From: Chroococcidiopsis sp. TS-821
Lineage (GTDB): Bacteria > Cyanobacteriota > Cyanobacteriia > Cyanobacteriales > Chroococcidiopsidaceae
Direction of reading: 5' to 3'
Length of the DNA: 64,000 bases
NCBI RefSeq assembly: GCF_002939305.1
Contig: NZ_MVDI01000001.1
Location: 310,001-374,000 of the forward strand
The position numbers and the translations under genes were made by a program. This document shows positions 43,219 through 52,149 of the stretch, in pieces. The notes beneath the pieces are model-generated. The model did not search any database. It was not told the origin of the DNA and worked only from the letters and a program-made list of their open reading frames with translations. Position 1 is the stretch's first letter, and every line of letters starts with the position of its first letter.

Positions 43219-45198
43219 GTGCTGTTTACTGAACTCGTACTCCAAAATTTTGGTCCTTATCTAGGGCGACAAGTTATTAATTTGCGTCCTCAAGAAAACG
43301 AGCAGTTTTGCCCAATTATTTTATTTGGCGGAATGAATGGTGGTGGAAAAACCACGCTTATGGATGCAATTCGTCTTGCTTTATACGGACATCGCGCTCA
43401 ATGCTCTACGCGAGGAAACTTGAGTTATCCTGACTTTTTAACACAATCAGTTAACCGTTACACAGCTCCTGGCGAACCAACTGCAATTGAACTCGCTTTT
43501 GAAAGTATTTTAGATAACGTTCAAGTTGAATTTCGGATAAAACGAAGTTGGACTAAAAATCCGCGAAATGGCAAAGATACTTTAGGTATTTTAGTTGATG
43601 ATTGGCCTGATAGTGCCTTGGCTCAAGTTTGGGATGAACGAATTGAAGATTTACTTCCCTTGGGAATCTCAAATTTATTTTTATTCGATGGCGAGCAAGT
43701 GAAAGAGTTAGCCGAACAAGAGGTACCTACCCCAATGGTTGTTGAAGCAATTCGCTCTTTGCTTGGATTAGAATTAGCTGAACGATTGGCAACAGACATA
43801 GAAATTTTAGTGAATCGGCGACGCAAACTCGTTGCTGAAAGTCAGGCACTTATAACTCTAGAAGACATTGAACAAAAGTTAAATCATCAGCAAAAAGAAT
43901 ATCAAATTGCCAAAGAGCATTTAGCAACAACTCAAGATAAATTAACTTATGCGCAAAAGCACCAGCAAGCAACATCAGATAAGTTTATCTTAGAAGGTGG
44001 TAAAATTGCCGCTGAACGCAGTCAACTAGAAATTCAGCTACGTTATCAGCAGGAAGCAGTGTCACGTCACCGCGAGGCAATGACTGAATTAGCTAGTGGA
44101 ATTTTACCTTTAAGTTTGATTTCGCCATTACTCATTCAAGCTCATACTCAAGCACAACAAGAATATCGACAACAGCAAGCACAAATAACTCAAAATATCT
44201 TATCTAACCAAGAGAAAAAATTGTTACAATACATTGCTGATATAGGATTAGATAGCGAAGTAATTGAAAAAATAAAATCGTATTTTCAGCAAGAAAAGGA
44301 AACTATAAAACAAGAGATTCAGCTTAAAAGATTGTGGTTACTTGCCGATAGAGAAAGTGTTTTTCAACTTAATCAAATTCTCGCGCGCGATCTAGTAGAT
44401 TTACAATCTTTAGCAGCCAAACAACTTCATAATCTAAAAAGTCAAGAAGAAAATTTAGCAGCAATCGAAAAACAACTAGCTGTGGCACCTGCGCCTGAAG
44501 TCTACGAACAACTAGGTGAGGCAGTTAAATTTGCTCAAAACGAACTTGTTAATGCTAAGGCAGCTTATGAGTTAGCGAAAAGACGTTGTGACGAGTTAGC
44601 AACACTTATCGAAAAGACGAAAAAAGAATTAACGCAATATAGCGAGGAAAATATTGATAGAAAAAATGACGAGCATATTATTACCGCATCAACTAAAGTC
44701 CAAGCAACACTGAAACTCTTTCGCGAAAAACTAACATTACGCAAACTCAATCAATTAGAGTCAGTAATTACCGAGTGTTTTTTGTACTTGCTACATAAGT
44801 CAGACTTAATTCATCGAGTTGTTGTTGATGCGGAGACTTTTAGTCTTTCGCTTTACGATCGCCAAGGGCAATTAGTACCGAAACATCGTCTTTCTGCGGG
44901 AGAAAAGCAATTATTGGCGATCGCACTACTGTGGGGATTAGCACGCGTATCAAGGCGTAACCTCCCAATTGCGATTGATACACCATTAGGGCGACTCGAT
45001 TCTTCGCACCGCAATAACTTAGTCGAACGCTACTTTCCTTGTGCAAGTCACCAAGTCATGCTGTTTTCTACAGATACAGAAATCGGTAAACAGGAAGTTG
45101 AACAACTGCGATCTAACAACGCGATCGCCCGCGAATATCTTCTAAAATACGACCCAGTAAAACGCTGCACCACCATTGAGCCAGGTTATTTTTGGTAA
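43219..45198 (+). CDS. dndD: DNA sulfur modification protein DndD (SMC-like ATPase)
   Basis: A 659-residue protein starting at GTG 43219. The N-terminus LFTELVLQNFGPYLGRQVIN and Walker A GGMNGGGKTT (37-46) are followed by LFLFDGEQVKELAEQ. A central coiled coil spans about residues 215-340 and 390-500. The C-terminal lobe has the signature LSAGEKQLLAIALLWGLAR and Walker B LPIAIDTPLGRLDSSHR. DndD is the ATPase of the modification complex, thought to provide nicking or DNA remodelling for sulfur insertion. It is followed by dndE after 70 nt. Confidence 0.9.
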   Translation: MLFTELVLQNFGPYLGRQVINLRPQENEQFCPIILFGGMNGGGKTTLMDAIRLALYGHRAQCSTRGNLSYPDFLTQSVNRYTAPGEPTAIELAFESILDNVQVEFRIKRSWTKNPRNGKDTLGILVDDWPDSALAQVWDERIEDLLPLGISNLFLFDGEQVKELAEQEVPTPMVVEAIRSLLGLELAERLATDIEILVNRRRKLVAESQALITLEDIEQKLNHQQKEYQIAKEHLATTQDKLTYAQKHQQATSDKFILEGGKIAAERSQLEIQLRYQQEAVSRHREAMTELASGILPLSLISPLLIQAHTQAQQEYRQQQAQITQNILSNQEKKLLQYIADIGLDSEVIEKIKSYFQQEKETIKQEIQLKRLWLLADRESVFQLNQILARDLVDLQSLAAKQLHNLKSQEENLAAIEKQLAVAPAPEVYEQLGEAVKFAQNELVNAKAAYELAKRRCDELATLIEKTKKELTQYSEENIDRKNDEHIITASTKVQATLKLFREKLTLRKLNQLESVITECFLYLLHKSDLIHRVVVDAETFSLSLYDRQGQLVPKHRLSAGEKQLLAIALLWGLARVSRRNLPIAIDTPLGRLDSSHRNNLVERYFPCASHQVMLFSTDTEIGKQEVEQLRSNNAIAREYLLKYDPVKRCTTIEPGYFW

Positions 45199-45268
45199 CT
45201 AGTAAATAAGGAAAGAAAAGTCTATATATGGTAGATAGTATTTCTCCCCTGCTTCCTCTACCCTTTTT

Positions 45269-45658
45269 ATGGAACCACCTCTTGAGCGCATTCATCTCTC
45301 GCAAACGGCAAAAGAACAATTAATCAAACTCAAACGCATTACTAAAATCGACCAGTGGAATATATTGTGTCGTTGGGCATTTTGTCGATCGCTTGCGGAA
45401 ACGGCGATTCCCGCACCCGTACCAATTCCTGCAGATAGTAACGTAGAAATGACGTGGCGCGTGTTTGGTGGAGAATTCTCGGATATACTGGCGATCGCGT
45501 TGAAACAACGCTGCTATAACGACGGTTTGGGAACTGACAAAGAAACGCTAGCAACGCAGTTTCGCCTCCACTTGCATCGCGGGATCGGTTATTTAGCAGG
45601 CGATCCGAATATCAAGAAGATTGAGGATTTGATTGAATTAGCGATTAAAAATAATTAA
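45269..45658 (+). CDS. dndE: DNA sulfur modification protein DndE
   Basis: A 129-residue, mostly helical protein. The block ERIHLSQTAKEQLIKLKRIT followed by IDQWNILCRWAFCRSLAE is typical of DndE, as are VEMTWRVFGGEFSDILAIAL and the C-terminal HLHRGIGYLAGD. DndE binds DNA, with reported preference for nicked duplex, and is required for phosphorothioation. It lies between dndD and the Dnd-associated methyltransferase in one likely transcript. Length is normal for the family. Confidence 0.9.
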   Translation: MEPPLERIHLSQTAKEQLIKLKRITKIDQWNILCRWAFCRSLAETAIPAPVPIPADSNVEMTWRVFGGEFSDILAIALKQRCYNDGLGTDKETLATQFRLHLHRGIGYLAGDPNIKKIEDLIELAIKNN

Positions 45659-45684
45659 GATTAATAGTCCTACTAAAGCTAGTT

Positions 45685-47133
45685 ATGACCGAAGCTCTGG
45701 AAATTGAACGTCATAGAGCCGCGATCGCGCGTACTGATTTATCGCGTCCAGTGCGGCTAGCCATAGAATGGGCAATCATAAACAACGATACCACGTTCTT
45801 TGACTACGGTTGCGGCTACGGTGGCGATGTCGAACGCCTAGCAGCGCGTAACTATACCTGTACGGGGTGGGATCCGTACTACCGTCCTGATACACCGCGT
45901 ACCCCGGCAGATGTTGTTAATTTGGGCTACGTTCTCAACGTCATTGAAGATCCCGAAGAACGCCGCGAAGCACTTTGCCAAGCTTGGACCTTGACGCAGA
46001 AAGTTTTAATTGTGGCTGCCCAAGTTTTGATTCATGACCGCAGTCATGCCAAAATTGCTTATGGCGATGGAGTTGTGACTCGACGCAATACGTTTCAGAA
46101 ATATTACGAACAAGAAGAATTAAAATTATACATCGATGAAGTCTTACAAGTTGATGCTGTTCCTGTCGCCTTAGGAATTTACTTTGTTTTTCGCGATGAA
46201 ACCGAAAAAGAAAGCTTTCGGGCTTTACGCTTTCGTTCGCGAAGTTTGACCCCACGCGTCCGCACGCCGAGTAAGCGCTTTGAAGATTATCAAGAACTCT
46301 TAACGCCACTGATTAATTTTGTTACCGAACGTGGGAGATTACCTGTTAAAGGTGAATTAGCTGCACAAAGTGAAATATTACTCGAATTTGGGACTTTTCG
46401 CCGCGCTTACAATGTGATTTTGCAAGCGACCGATGAAGCCGAGTGGGATGCGATCGCTTACCGTCGTTCGCTGGATATTTTGGTATATCTTGCCTTAACA
46501 CAATTTGGGAAACGTCCTGGATTTAATCAACTCGCACCAGAACTTCGTCAAGACATCAAAGCTTTTTTTGGTACGTACCAAGAAGCTTGCCAAGTTGCGG
46601 ATAAAATGCTGTTTAGCTTAGGAAAACCTGGCGTTGTTGCCCAAACGTGCAAACAAAGTAAGATTGGTAAACTCTTACCTACCGCGCTGTACGTTCATGT
46701 TTCCGCATTACCCGAACTCGATCCTTTACTGCGGATCTACGAAGGTTGTGCTAGTCGCACAATTGGACGCATGGATAATGTCACATTAGTTAAATTTTAC
46801 ACTGATAAACCTAAAATATCGTATCTTTTTTATCCCAATTTTGACACTGAAGCGCATCCTGCGTTACACACAAGTATGCAAATTGACTTACAAAACCTTA
46901 GTGTGTTTTATCGCGAGTACGATCGAGTAGCGAACCCGCCAATTTTGCATCGTAAAGAAACTTTTGTGACACCGAGTTATCCGCTGTACGAACGATTTGT
47001 GAAATTGACGCGGCGTGAAGAAAAGTTAGGGTTACTCAAAAATACGCGCGCAATCGGAACGCGCGACGGTTGGCAAAAATGGTTAGAAGAAAAAGGTGTG
47101 GAAATTAAAGGCGATCGCATCATTTGCAAATGA
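45685..47133 (+). CDS. DNA phosphorothioation-associated putative methyltransferase
   Basis: A 482-residue protein with an N-terminal SAM-binding domain (FFDYGCGYGGDVERL, residues about 38-52; NLGYVLNVIEDPEERREAL). A long C-terminal region follows, rich in conserved blocks such as RGRLPVKGELAAQSEILLEF. This is the methyltransferase-like protein specifically found with dnd loci, especially in cyanobacteria. Its target is unknown. It begins 26 nt after dndE. The C-terminus ends GDRIICK, overlapping a HIP1-like GCGATCGC. Confidence 0.87.
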   Translation: MTEALEIERHRAAIARTDLSRPVRLAIEWAIINNDTTFFDYGCGYGGDVERLAARNYTCTGWDPYYRPDTPRTPADVVNLGYVLNVIEDPEERREALCQAWTLTQKVLIVAAQVLIHDRSHAKIAYGDGVVTRRNTFQKYYEQEELKLYIDEVLQVDAVPVALGIYFVFRDETEKESFRALRFRSRSLTPRVRTPSKRFEDYQELLTPLINFVTERGRLPVKGELAAQSEILLEFGTFRRAYNVILQATDEAEWDAIAYRRSLDILVYLALTQFGKRPGFNQLAPELRQDIKAFFGTYQEACQVADKMLFSLGKPGVVAQTCKQSKIGKLLPTALYVHVSALPELDPLLRIYEGCASRTIGRMDNVTLVKFYTDKPKISYLFYPNFDTEAHPALHTSMQIDLQNLSVFYREYDRVANPPILHRKETFVTPSYPLYERFVKLTRREEKLGLLKNTRAIGTRDGWQKWLEEKGVEIKGDRIICK

Positions 47134-47150
47134 TGTATGTCAAATACAAA

Positions 47151-47741
47151 TCACTCCTCAAATCGTTTAACTTGTAAAGTAAACCCTGGTAGCACGTCTT
47201 CACCCGACAGTTGCGTAGGTAGCGATCGCGTTTCTTTTGCTTGTCCTAATCGATAAATTTCGACTTGTTGCGCTTGAGGATTAAATAGCCAGCCAAGGCG
47301 GACACCGCTATCAAGGTATTCTTACATCTTAGCCTGAAGCATTTCCAGCGAATCAGTTAGAGAACGTAATTCTAAGACAAAATCTGGCGCGATTGGGGGA
47401 AATTTTTGCCGTTGTTCTGGCGTGAGTGCCTGCCAGCGAGATAACTCAATCCATGCTGCATCAGGAGAGCGATCGCCACCACCTGGTAGCTTAAAAATTG
47501 TGGAAGAACTGAAAACTTTTCCCAGTCGTGTTTGACGATTCCAAATTACTAAATCAGTACCAAATTCGAGTTCGCGATTACTACTGTTGCCGCCCACAGG
47601 TGGCATGATAACTAAACATCCATCGGCACTGCGTTCAACTCGAAGTTCTGGATTCGAGATGCACAGTTGATAAAACTGTTCGTCAGTTAGATGAACTGAT
47701 TGCAGGTTCAAAGTCAAAGGCAGAGCGAGCATCGCAGTCAT
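47151..47741 (-). pseudogene. Uma2-family gene broken by a single nonsense codon
   Basis: From ATG 47741 the frame encodes a Uma2 protein (LTDEQFYQLCISNPELRVER, VIMPPVGGNSSNRELEF, RSPDAAWIELSRWQALTP, LELRSLTDSLEMLQAKM). It hits TAA at 47322-47324. The same frame then continues as EYLDSGVRLGWLFNPQAQQV and ends at TGA 47151-47153. The TAA stands where the family normally has Gln, so a single C-to-T change explains it. The gene is a recent pseudogene unless the stop is a sequencing error. Confidence 0.8.
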
Positions 47742-47909
47742 CTTGCCGAGCTGCAACTAAAGTCGTGTATTTGAATTTAGCACATTACGTCAGGACTGCT
47801 TATACAAAGCTACAATTTCATCCCGAATAGTGAAATTAGTTAAACTACTTGCGATAACATTTGTTCTCAATCCAAAATCTAAAATCCGAAGTTGTATAAG
47901 GTGGAAAGC

Positions 47910-49163
47910 GTGGCTAATCGATCGCTGCTGCAAGTTTTTCAAAGCCGCAAGATGCTGGCTTTACTGTTACTCGGCATTTCATCAGGTTTGCCGCTATTAC
48001 TGACAAGTAAAACGCTACAAGCCTGGATGACAGTTGAAGGAGTTGACTTAGCATCAATTGGACTATTTAGTTTAGTTGCTTTACCCTATTCACTCAAGTT
48101 TCTCTGGGCGCCGATACTCGATCGCTTTGCATTGCCATTTTTAGGGCGACGGCGCGGATGGTTAATTGCGTTGCAAGTAGGGTTAATTTTAGCGATCGCC
48201 TTTATGGGATTTCAGCAACCCGCGCAAGCATTGCAACTACTGGCGATTAATGCCTTGTTTGTCGCTTTTTTCAGCGCCACGCAAGATATTGCTGGGGATG
48301 CTTACCGCGCGGATGTTCTCGCGGAAAAAGAAATGGGAGCGGGTGCAGCCGTTTTTGTCCTAGGTTATCGCGTTGCGTTGCTGATTACAGGTTCTTTGGC
48401 ACTCATCTTGGCAGATCGCATTTCTTGGACAAGTGTTTACCTATTGATGGCGTCAGTTATGATTGTCGGTGTCATTGGTACATTAATTGCACCCGAACCA
48501 GAAGAACGCGTTCAACTTCCCGCCTCATTATCGGAAGCGGTGTTGTTACCTTTCGGCGAATTTTTTCAACGCTTGGGCGCATTGACAGGATTCTTTATTT
48601 TATGTTTTATCGTCCTCTACAAGCTCGGCGATGCTTTAGTCAACAATATGTCCACGCCTTTTTTACTGCAAATGGGGTTCACGCAAACCGATATTGGGGC
48701 GATTCAAGGGGGAATGGGGTTAATTGCCACGATCGTTGGGGCGCTAGCAGGAGGCGCAATTTTAAGTAAAATCGGGATTAATCGCTCGTTATGGGTCTTT
48801 GGTGGGTTACAAGCTATTAGTAACCTCGCTTATTTCATGCAAGCGCAATTAGGGAGAAATTACCCCTTCATGGTGCTAACAATTAATATTGAAAACTTTT
48901 GTGCGGGCTTAGGGACAGCAGCGTTTGTTGCTTTTTTGATGAGTTTGTGCAATCAAAGATTTTCTGCAACGCAGTATGCCTTACTCTCCAGTTTAATGGC
49001 TGTTAGTCGCGATATTTTAGTTGCTCCTGCTGGCGCATTAGCAGAATTTACCGGATGGTCTTTATTTTTTATTATTAGTATCGTCGCTGCAATTCCAGGA
49101 TTGTTATTACTTCCGGTGTTTGCGCCGTGGAACCCGAAACCTGTTGCTGTACCCAAACCGTGA
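47910..49163 (+). CDS. AmpG-like muropeptide MFS transporter
   Basis: About 417 residues with 12 hydrophobic segments. The sequence LLLLGISSGLPLLLTSKTLQ followed by AWM is the AmpG family opening. ALPYSLKFLWAPILDRF, FLGRRRGWL and the acidic ATQDIAGDAYRADVL are also characteristic. AmpG imports anhydro-muropeptides released during cell-wall turnover. The start is uncertain: TTG 47892, GTG 47901 and GTG 47910 are in frame, and GTG 47910 gives the most compact N-terminus. Confidence 0.85.
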   Translation: MANRSLLQVFQSRKMLALLLLGISSGLPLLLTSKTLQAWMTVEGVDLASIGLFSLVALPYSLKFLWAPILDRFALPFLGRRRGWLIALQVGLILAIAFMGFQQPAQALQLLAINALFVAFFSATQDIAGDAYRADVLAEKEMGAGAAVFVLGYRVALLITGSLALILADRISWTSVYLLMASVMIVGVIGTLIAPEPEERVQLPASLSEAVLLPFGEFFQRLGALTGFFILCFIVLYKLGDALVNNMSTPFLLQMGFTQTDIGAIQGGMGLIATIVGALAGGAILSKIGINRSLWVFGGLQAISNLAYFMQAQLGRNYPFMVLTINIENFCAGLGTAAFVAFLMSLCNQRFSATQYALLSSLMAVSRDILVAPAGALAEFTGWSLFFIISIVAAIPGLLLLPVFAPWNPKPVAVPKP

Positions 49164-49331
49164 AAGAGCGATCGGCGGCGCTTTGACTAGCAAATAGCAA
49201 TCACTACTTCAATTTCTCGAACCTCATGTTCTGCAAGTATAGTCGAATTGTTCGAGTAGGATTATCTAACCCAATAATTCAGTTGTAGGATGGAAAAAGA
49301 TTGTATATACTAACTGCGACAAAAGTCACAT

Positions 49332-49550
49332 ATGAAAATCTTACGCGAATATATAGCTCCAGTACTTGCGGTTATCGGATTTTTAATTGCCCTTGTTGCA
49401 GTTAGCGCCCGCATCTTTTTACCTAGTGATATGGCTGCGCCTGCACCGATTGAGGAACCCACGACAATACCCAAACAAGCACAGTTATTCAAAATCGATA
49501 GCGTCACGGCGCAAAATTCCCTGCAACACATTCCAAGTTCTCGTGTCTGA
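49332..49550 (+). CDS. Small hypothetical single-pass membrane protein
   Basis: A 72-residue protein with one hydrophobic helix (residues 9-30, APVLAVIGFLIALVAVSARI) and a polar C-terminal half. It has no known domain. Its stop overlaps the likely GTG start of the following acetyltransferase by 8 nt, suggesting coupled translation. Confidence 0.55.
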   Translation: MKILREYIAPVLAVIGFLIALVAVSARIFLPSDMAAPAPIEEPTTIPKQAQLFKIDSVTAQNSLQHIPSSRV

Positions 49551-50040
49551 ACTCATACCTGGGTATACAATTCGTGCTGGTGGTGTCGATCGCGCGTTGT
49601 TACTCAAATTCATGCAACGCTCGTACAAGGAACTTTTTCCCGAACAAGACTTTTCGCACCTTGCCAGCACCGTTGAACAATACTACTCAAAAGAAACCCC
49701 CTTGTGGTTGGTAAATACTGCAGTTGAAACCTCTTGCACTGCCACTAGCCACCAGCCACTAATTACTCAAACTGTCGCTTGTCTTTGGGCGGGAAATGCA
49801 ATCGATCAAGTTAGGGGCGATCGCTATACGCATATCTTTCTACTTTATGTCGTACCCGAACATCGACGGCGCGGAATCGGGACAGCTTTGATGCAGCATG
49901 CTGAAGACTGGGCAAAGCAAAGAGGCGATCGCCAAATTGGTTTACAAGTGTTTCTGTGCAACCAACCAGCATTAAACCTTTACAAGCAATTGGGCTACCA
50001 ATCTGCGTCAGTCTGGATGGTGAAAGCGCTTGCTCCTTGA
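49543..50040 (+). CDS. GNAT family N-acetyltransferase
   Basis: About 165 residues. The acetyl-CoA binding motif A is clear (LLYVVPEHRRRGIGTALMQHA), followed by the QIGLQVFLCNQPALNLYKQLGY motif B region. The frame is open to 49387, but the upstream part lies over the preceding small-protein gene and is not family-like, so GTG 49543 is chosen. The substrate (protein N-terminus, amino acid or polyamine) is unknown. Confidence 0.8.
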   Translation: MSELIPGYTIRAGGVDRALLLKFMQRSYKELFPEQDFSHLASTVEQYYSKETPLWLVNTAVETSCTATSHQPLITQTVACLWAGNAIDQVRGDRYTHIFLLYVVPEHRRRGIGTALMQHAEDWAKQRGDRQIGLQVFLCNQPALNLYKQLGYQSASVWMVKALAP

Positions 50041-50269
50041 AGAGCCGTAGCCGCGTAAAATAAATAAAGCGGTTTTCACTGCAATTATGTAATCGCTCAG
50101 ATTGATGCCAGCACGAGCTACAATGCTCGATCGCTAGCAAAAGGTCATCAGTGCTTTTATCTATCCAATTACCCACTACCATTTACCATCACAAAAAACA
50201 CCCGCACTGAATAACAATACACACCCAATGCCTTGTTAGATTGGCGGTAGGATACGATACTGTAGCAGT

Positions 50270-51031
50270 ATGTACGATGAAGACGATATAAACAGTGTAC
50301 TCGACCAGGAAATTGAGCTAGAAAGTCCTTTAGACCATCTAGGACCGCTCAGTGCTGAGTCAGAGACACCAAAACCCGACCCAGAGGCGATGTTGGCACT
50401 GCTGGATCATCCGCAAACACAGCAACGGATGTTGGCAGCGCGTGCCTTTTCAGATATTGAAGATCGCCGTGCTACCCCGCATTTGATTCGTTTACTGCGC
50501 GATCCTTGTCCTTTGGTGCGAGTCAGTGCCGCATACGGTATTGGGCGCAACCCCAGCCCTGATGCTGTCGAACCGTTGATTGCACAACTCAATCAGGATT
50601 GGAATGGTTATGTGCGTAAAGGTGTTGTTTGGGCTTTGGGAAACTGCCGCGATCGCCGTACTTTAGCACCGCTTGCAGACGCTTTACGAACCGATATTTC
50701 TGCTGTGCGACTGTGGGCAGCAAGTGCGCTAGCACAAATGTCACAAGTTGGTTACGATGCAGTCGTAGGTGCAATACCACCACTCATTGAAGCGTTGGTA
50801 CAAGATCCTGTTGCTGCAATTCGGAGTAATTGTGCGTGGGCAATCGGTCAATTATGCCGCGAATTACCTTCTAATGTTGTCTATGCAACAGCCGTTGATG
50901 CTCTAATTCAAGCTTTTGCCGAAGATGAAGATTTAGGCGTTCGCGAAGATGCTAAAGCTTCCTTGTTAGGAATAGGCGATCCGCGTGGCTTGCAACTTAT
51001 CGAAACCCTAGAACAAGAGGGATGGTTTTAA
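50270..51031 (+). CDS. HEAT-repeat protein (PBS-lyase HEAT-like)
   Basis: A 253-residue protein with an acidic N-terminus, then about five HEAT-like repeats recognisable by RLLRDPCPLVRVSAAYGIGR, LNQDWNGYVRKGVVWALGN and DPVAAIRSNCAWAIGQLCRE. Relatives act as bilin lyases (CpcE-like) or general protein-binding scaffolds. No catalytic partner (CpcF) is adjacent, so it is better viewed as a scaffold of unknown role. Confidence 0.8.
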   Translation: MYDEDDINSVLDQEIELESPLDHLGPLSAESETPKPDPEAMLALLDHPQTQQRMLAARAFSDIEDRRATPHLIRLLRDPCPLVRVSAAYGIGRNPSPDAVEPLIAQLNQDWNGYVRKGVVWALGNCRDRRTLAPLADALRTDISAVRLWAASALAQMSQVGYDAVVGAIPPLIEALVQDPVAAIRSNCAWAIGQLCRELPSNVVYATAVDALIQAFAEDEDLGVREDAKASLLGIGDPRGLQLIETLEQEGWF

Positions 51032-51070
51032 ACAGTTGGAGGGGCTAGGCAATGCCCTGCCCTATGCTAA

Positions 51071-51520
51071 TTACAGCAAATGAAATTCTCGCAGCGCGGG
51101 AACAAAGTTTTTATTTTCATGGCTAGGGCGACTTAGTTTGATTAATGCAAATCGCTGTAAAGGAGTTAGCGATCGCCACTGCGGCAATGTTATTGTTACG
51201 CCAACTTCTTGGGCTTTTTCTTGTAGGTCGCGCGGTATCGCAGTATCGTCCAACCATGCTGGATGCGCTTCTACCGGAAGTTCTCCTGCTGCAGCACCTG
51301 TATGCTGCTTGACTAACTGCTGTAAAAAGTCTCGGTAAGCACTCACTTGTTCGCCGCTACACGGTTTTTCGACTAGCGCTTGACGTTCCGCCGCACTAAA
51401 TTGCGTCCAATGCGATAACTTTAATTTCACTCCACAAGTATCTAGCTTGTAGCGTACCTGCATCGGAATGCAGCGTAAACTATCGACAAAATCAGCTTCA
51501 AATTGAAAAAACTCATTCAT
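51071..51520 (-). CDS. narM: Nitrate reductase-associated protein NarM
   Basis: A 149-residue cyanobacterial protein. The sequence FQFEADFVDSLRCIPMQVRY, then LDTCGVKLKLSHWTQFSAAER and the end LTPLQRFALIKLSRPSHENK match the nitrate-reductase-associated family. NarM is required for active assimilatory nitrate reductase in cyanobacteria, probably for cofactor assembly or maturation. narB is not in the window, but nirA, ntcB and the cnaT-like gene lie 8-12 kb away. It converges with the HEAT-repeat gene. Confidence 0.87.
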   Translation of the reverse strand: MNEFFQFEADFVDSLRCIPMQVRYKLDTCGVKLKLSHWTQFSAAERQALVEKPCSGEQVSAYRDFLQQLVKQHTGAAAGELPVEAHPAWLDDTAIPRDLQEKAQEVGVTITLPQWRSLTPLQRFALIKLSRPSHENKNFVPALREFHLL

Positions 51521-51577
51521 ATAACAAAGGTCAGAGGTCAGAGTTAAACTTTAGTCAGGATTAGACTATAGCTATGA

Positions 51578-52045
51578 TTAATGTGGTTGCCGAGGTTTGG
51601 CGTTACGAATAATCCAGTAACTGATTGATAATCCTAAAATTGCAACCGCAAGTCCAATTAAGTCAATTCCTCCTGTTTTTTGTAAATCTAAAATAATAAA
51701 TTTTCTAGCTACAGCAATGAGTGACGTTACAATAACTAGTTCGACTTGAATCACGTGCCTGCGGAGATATGCTGTAATATTTTCTAATAGCTCTAATGCA
51801 ATTAAGATATTCAAAAATAAACCAAAAATTTCGAATAAGGTTCTTGTAAAAAAACCGACAGGAGCACTAAAAATGTCTTGGAATAAAATGACAAATAAAT
51901 CGTAAACAGCAATAAGAATAACAACTACCATCAATATAGATAGTAGCTTCGATACAAGCGTTTCTATGCTGCTAATAACTTCTAAAAAGTTGCTGTCGCT
52001 CAAACCTGCTGCAACGCGCCGCGATAACTTTCTTAACCAAGACAT
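51578..52045 (-). CDS. PsiE-like phosphate-starvation-inducible membrane protein
   Basis: A 155-residue protein with four hydrophobic segments (about residues 32-55, 68-86, 98-115 and 125-145) and the conserved LFEIFGLFLNILIALELLEN block. PsiE in E. coli is Pho-regulated and of unknown function. No Pho box was verified here. It is monocistronic, 104 nt upstream of the ClC stop in the same orientation. Confidence 0.8.
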   Translation of the reverse strand: MSWLRKLSRRVAAGLSDSNFLEVISSIETLVSKLLSILMVVVILIAVYDLFVILFQDIFSAPVGFFTRTLFEIFGLFLNILIALELLENITAYLRRHVIQVELVIVTSLIAVARKFIILDLQKTGGIDLIGLAVAILGLSISYWIIRNAKPRQPH

Positions 52046-52149
52046 CTTTTATGTAACAGCGAGTGTAAAATCATATGCACCGAGGATACTTGATTAAGGT
52101 CACTCTACACAATACTCTGCTACAGCAGAGGTTAAAAGCTATTTGGATG

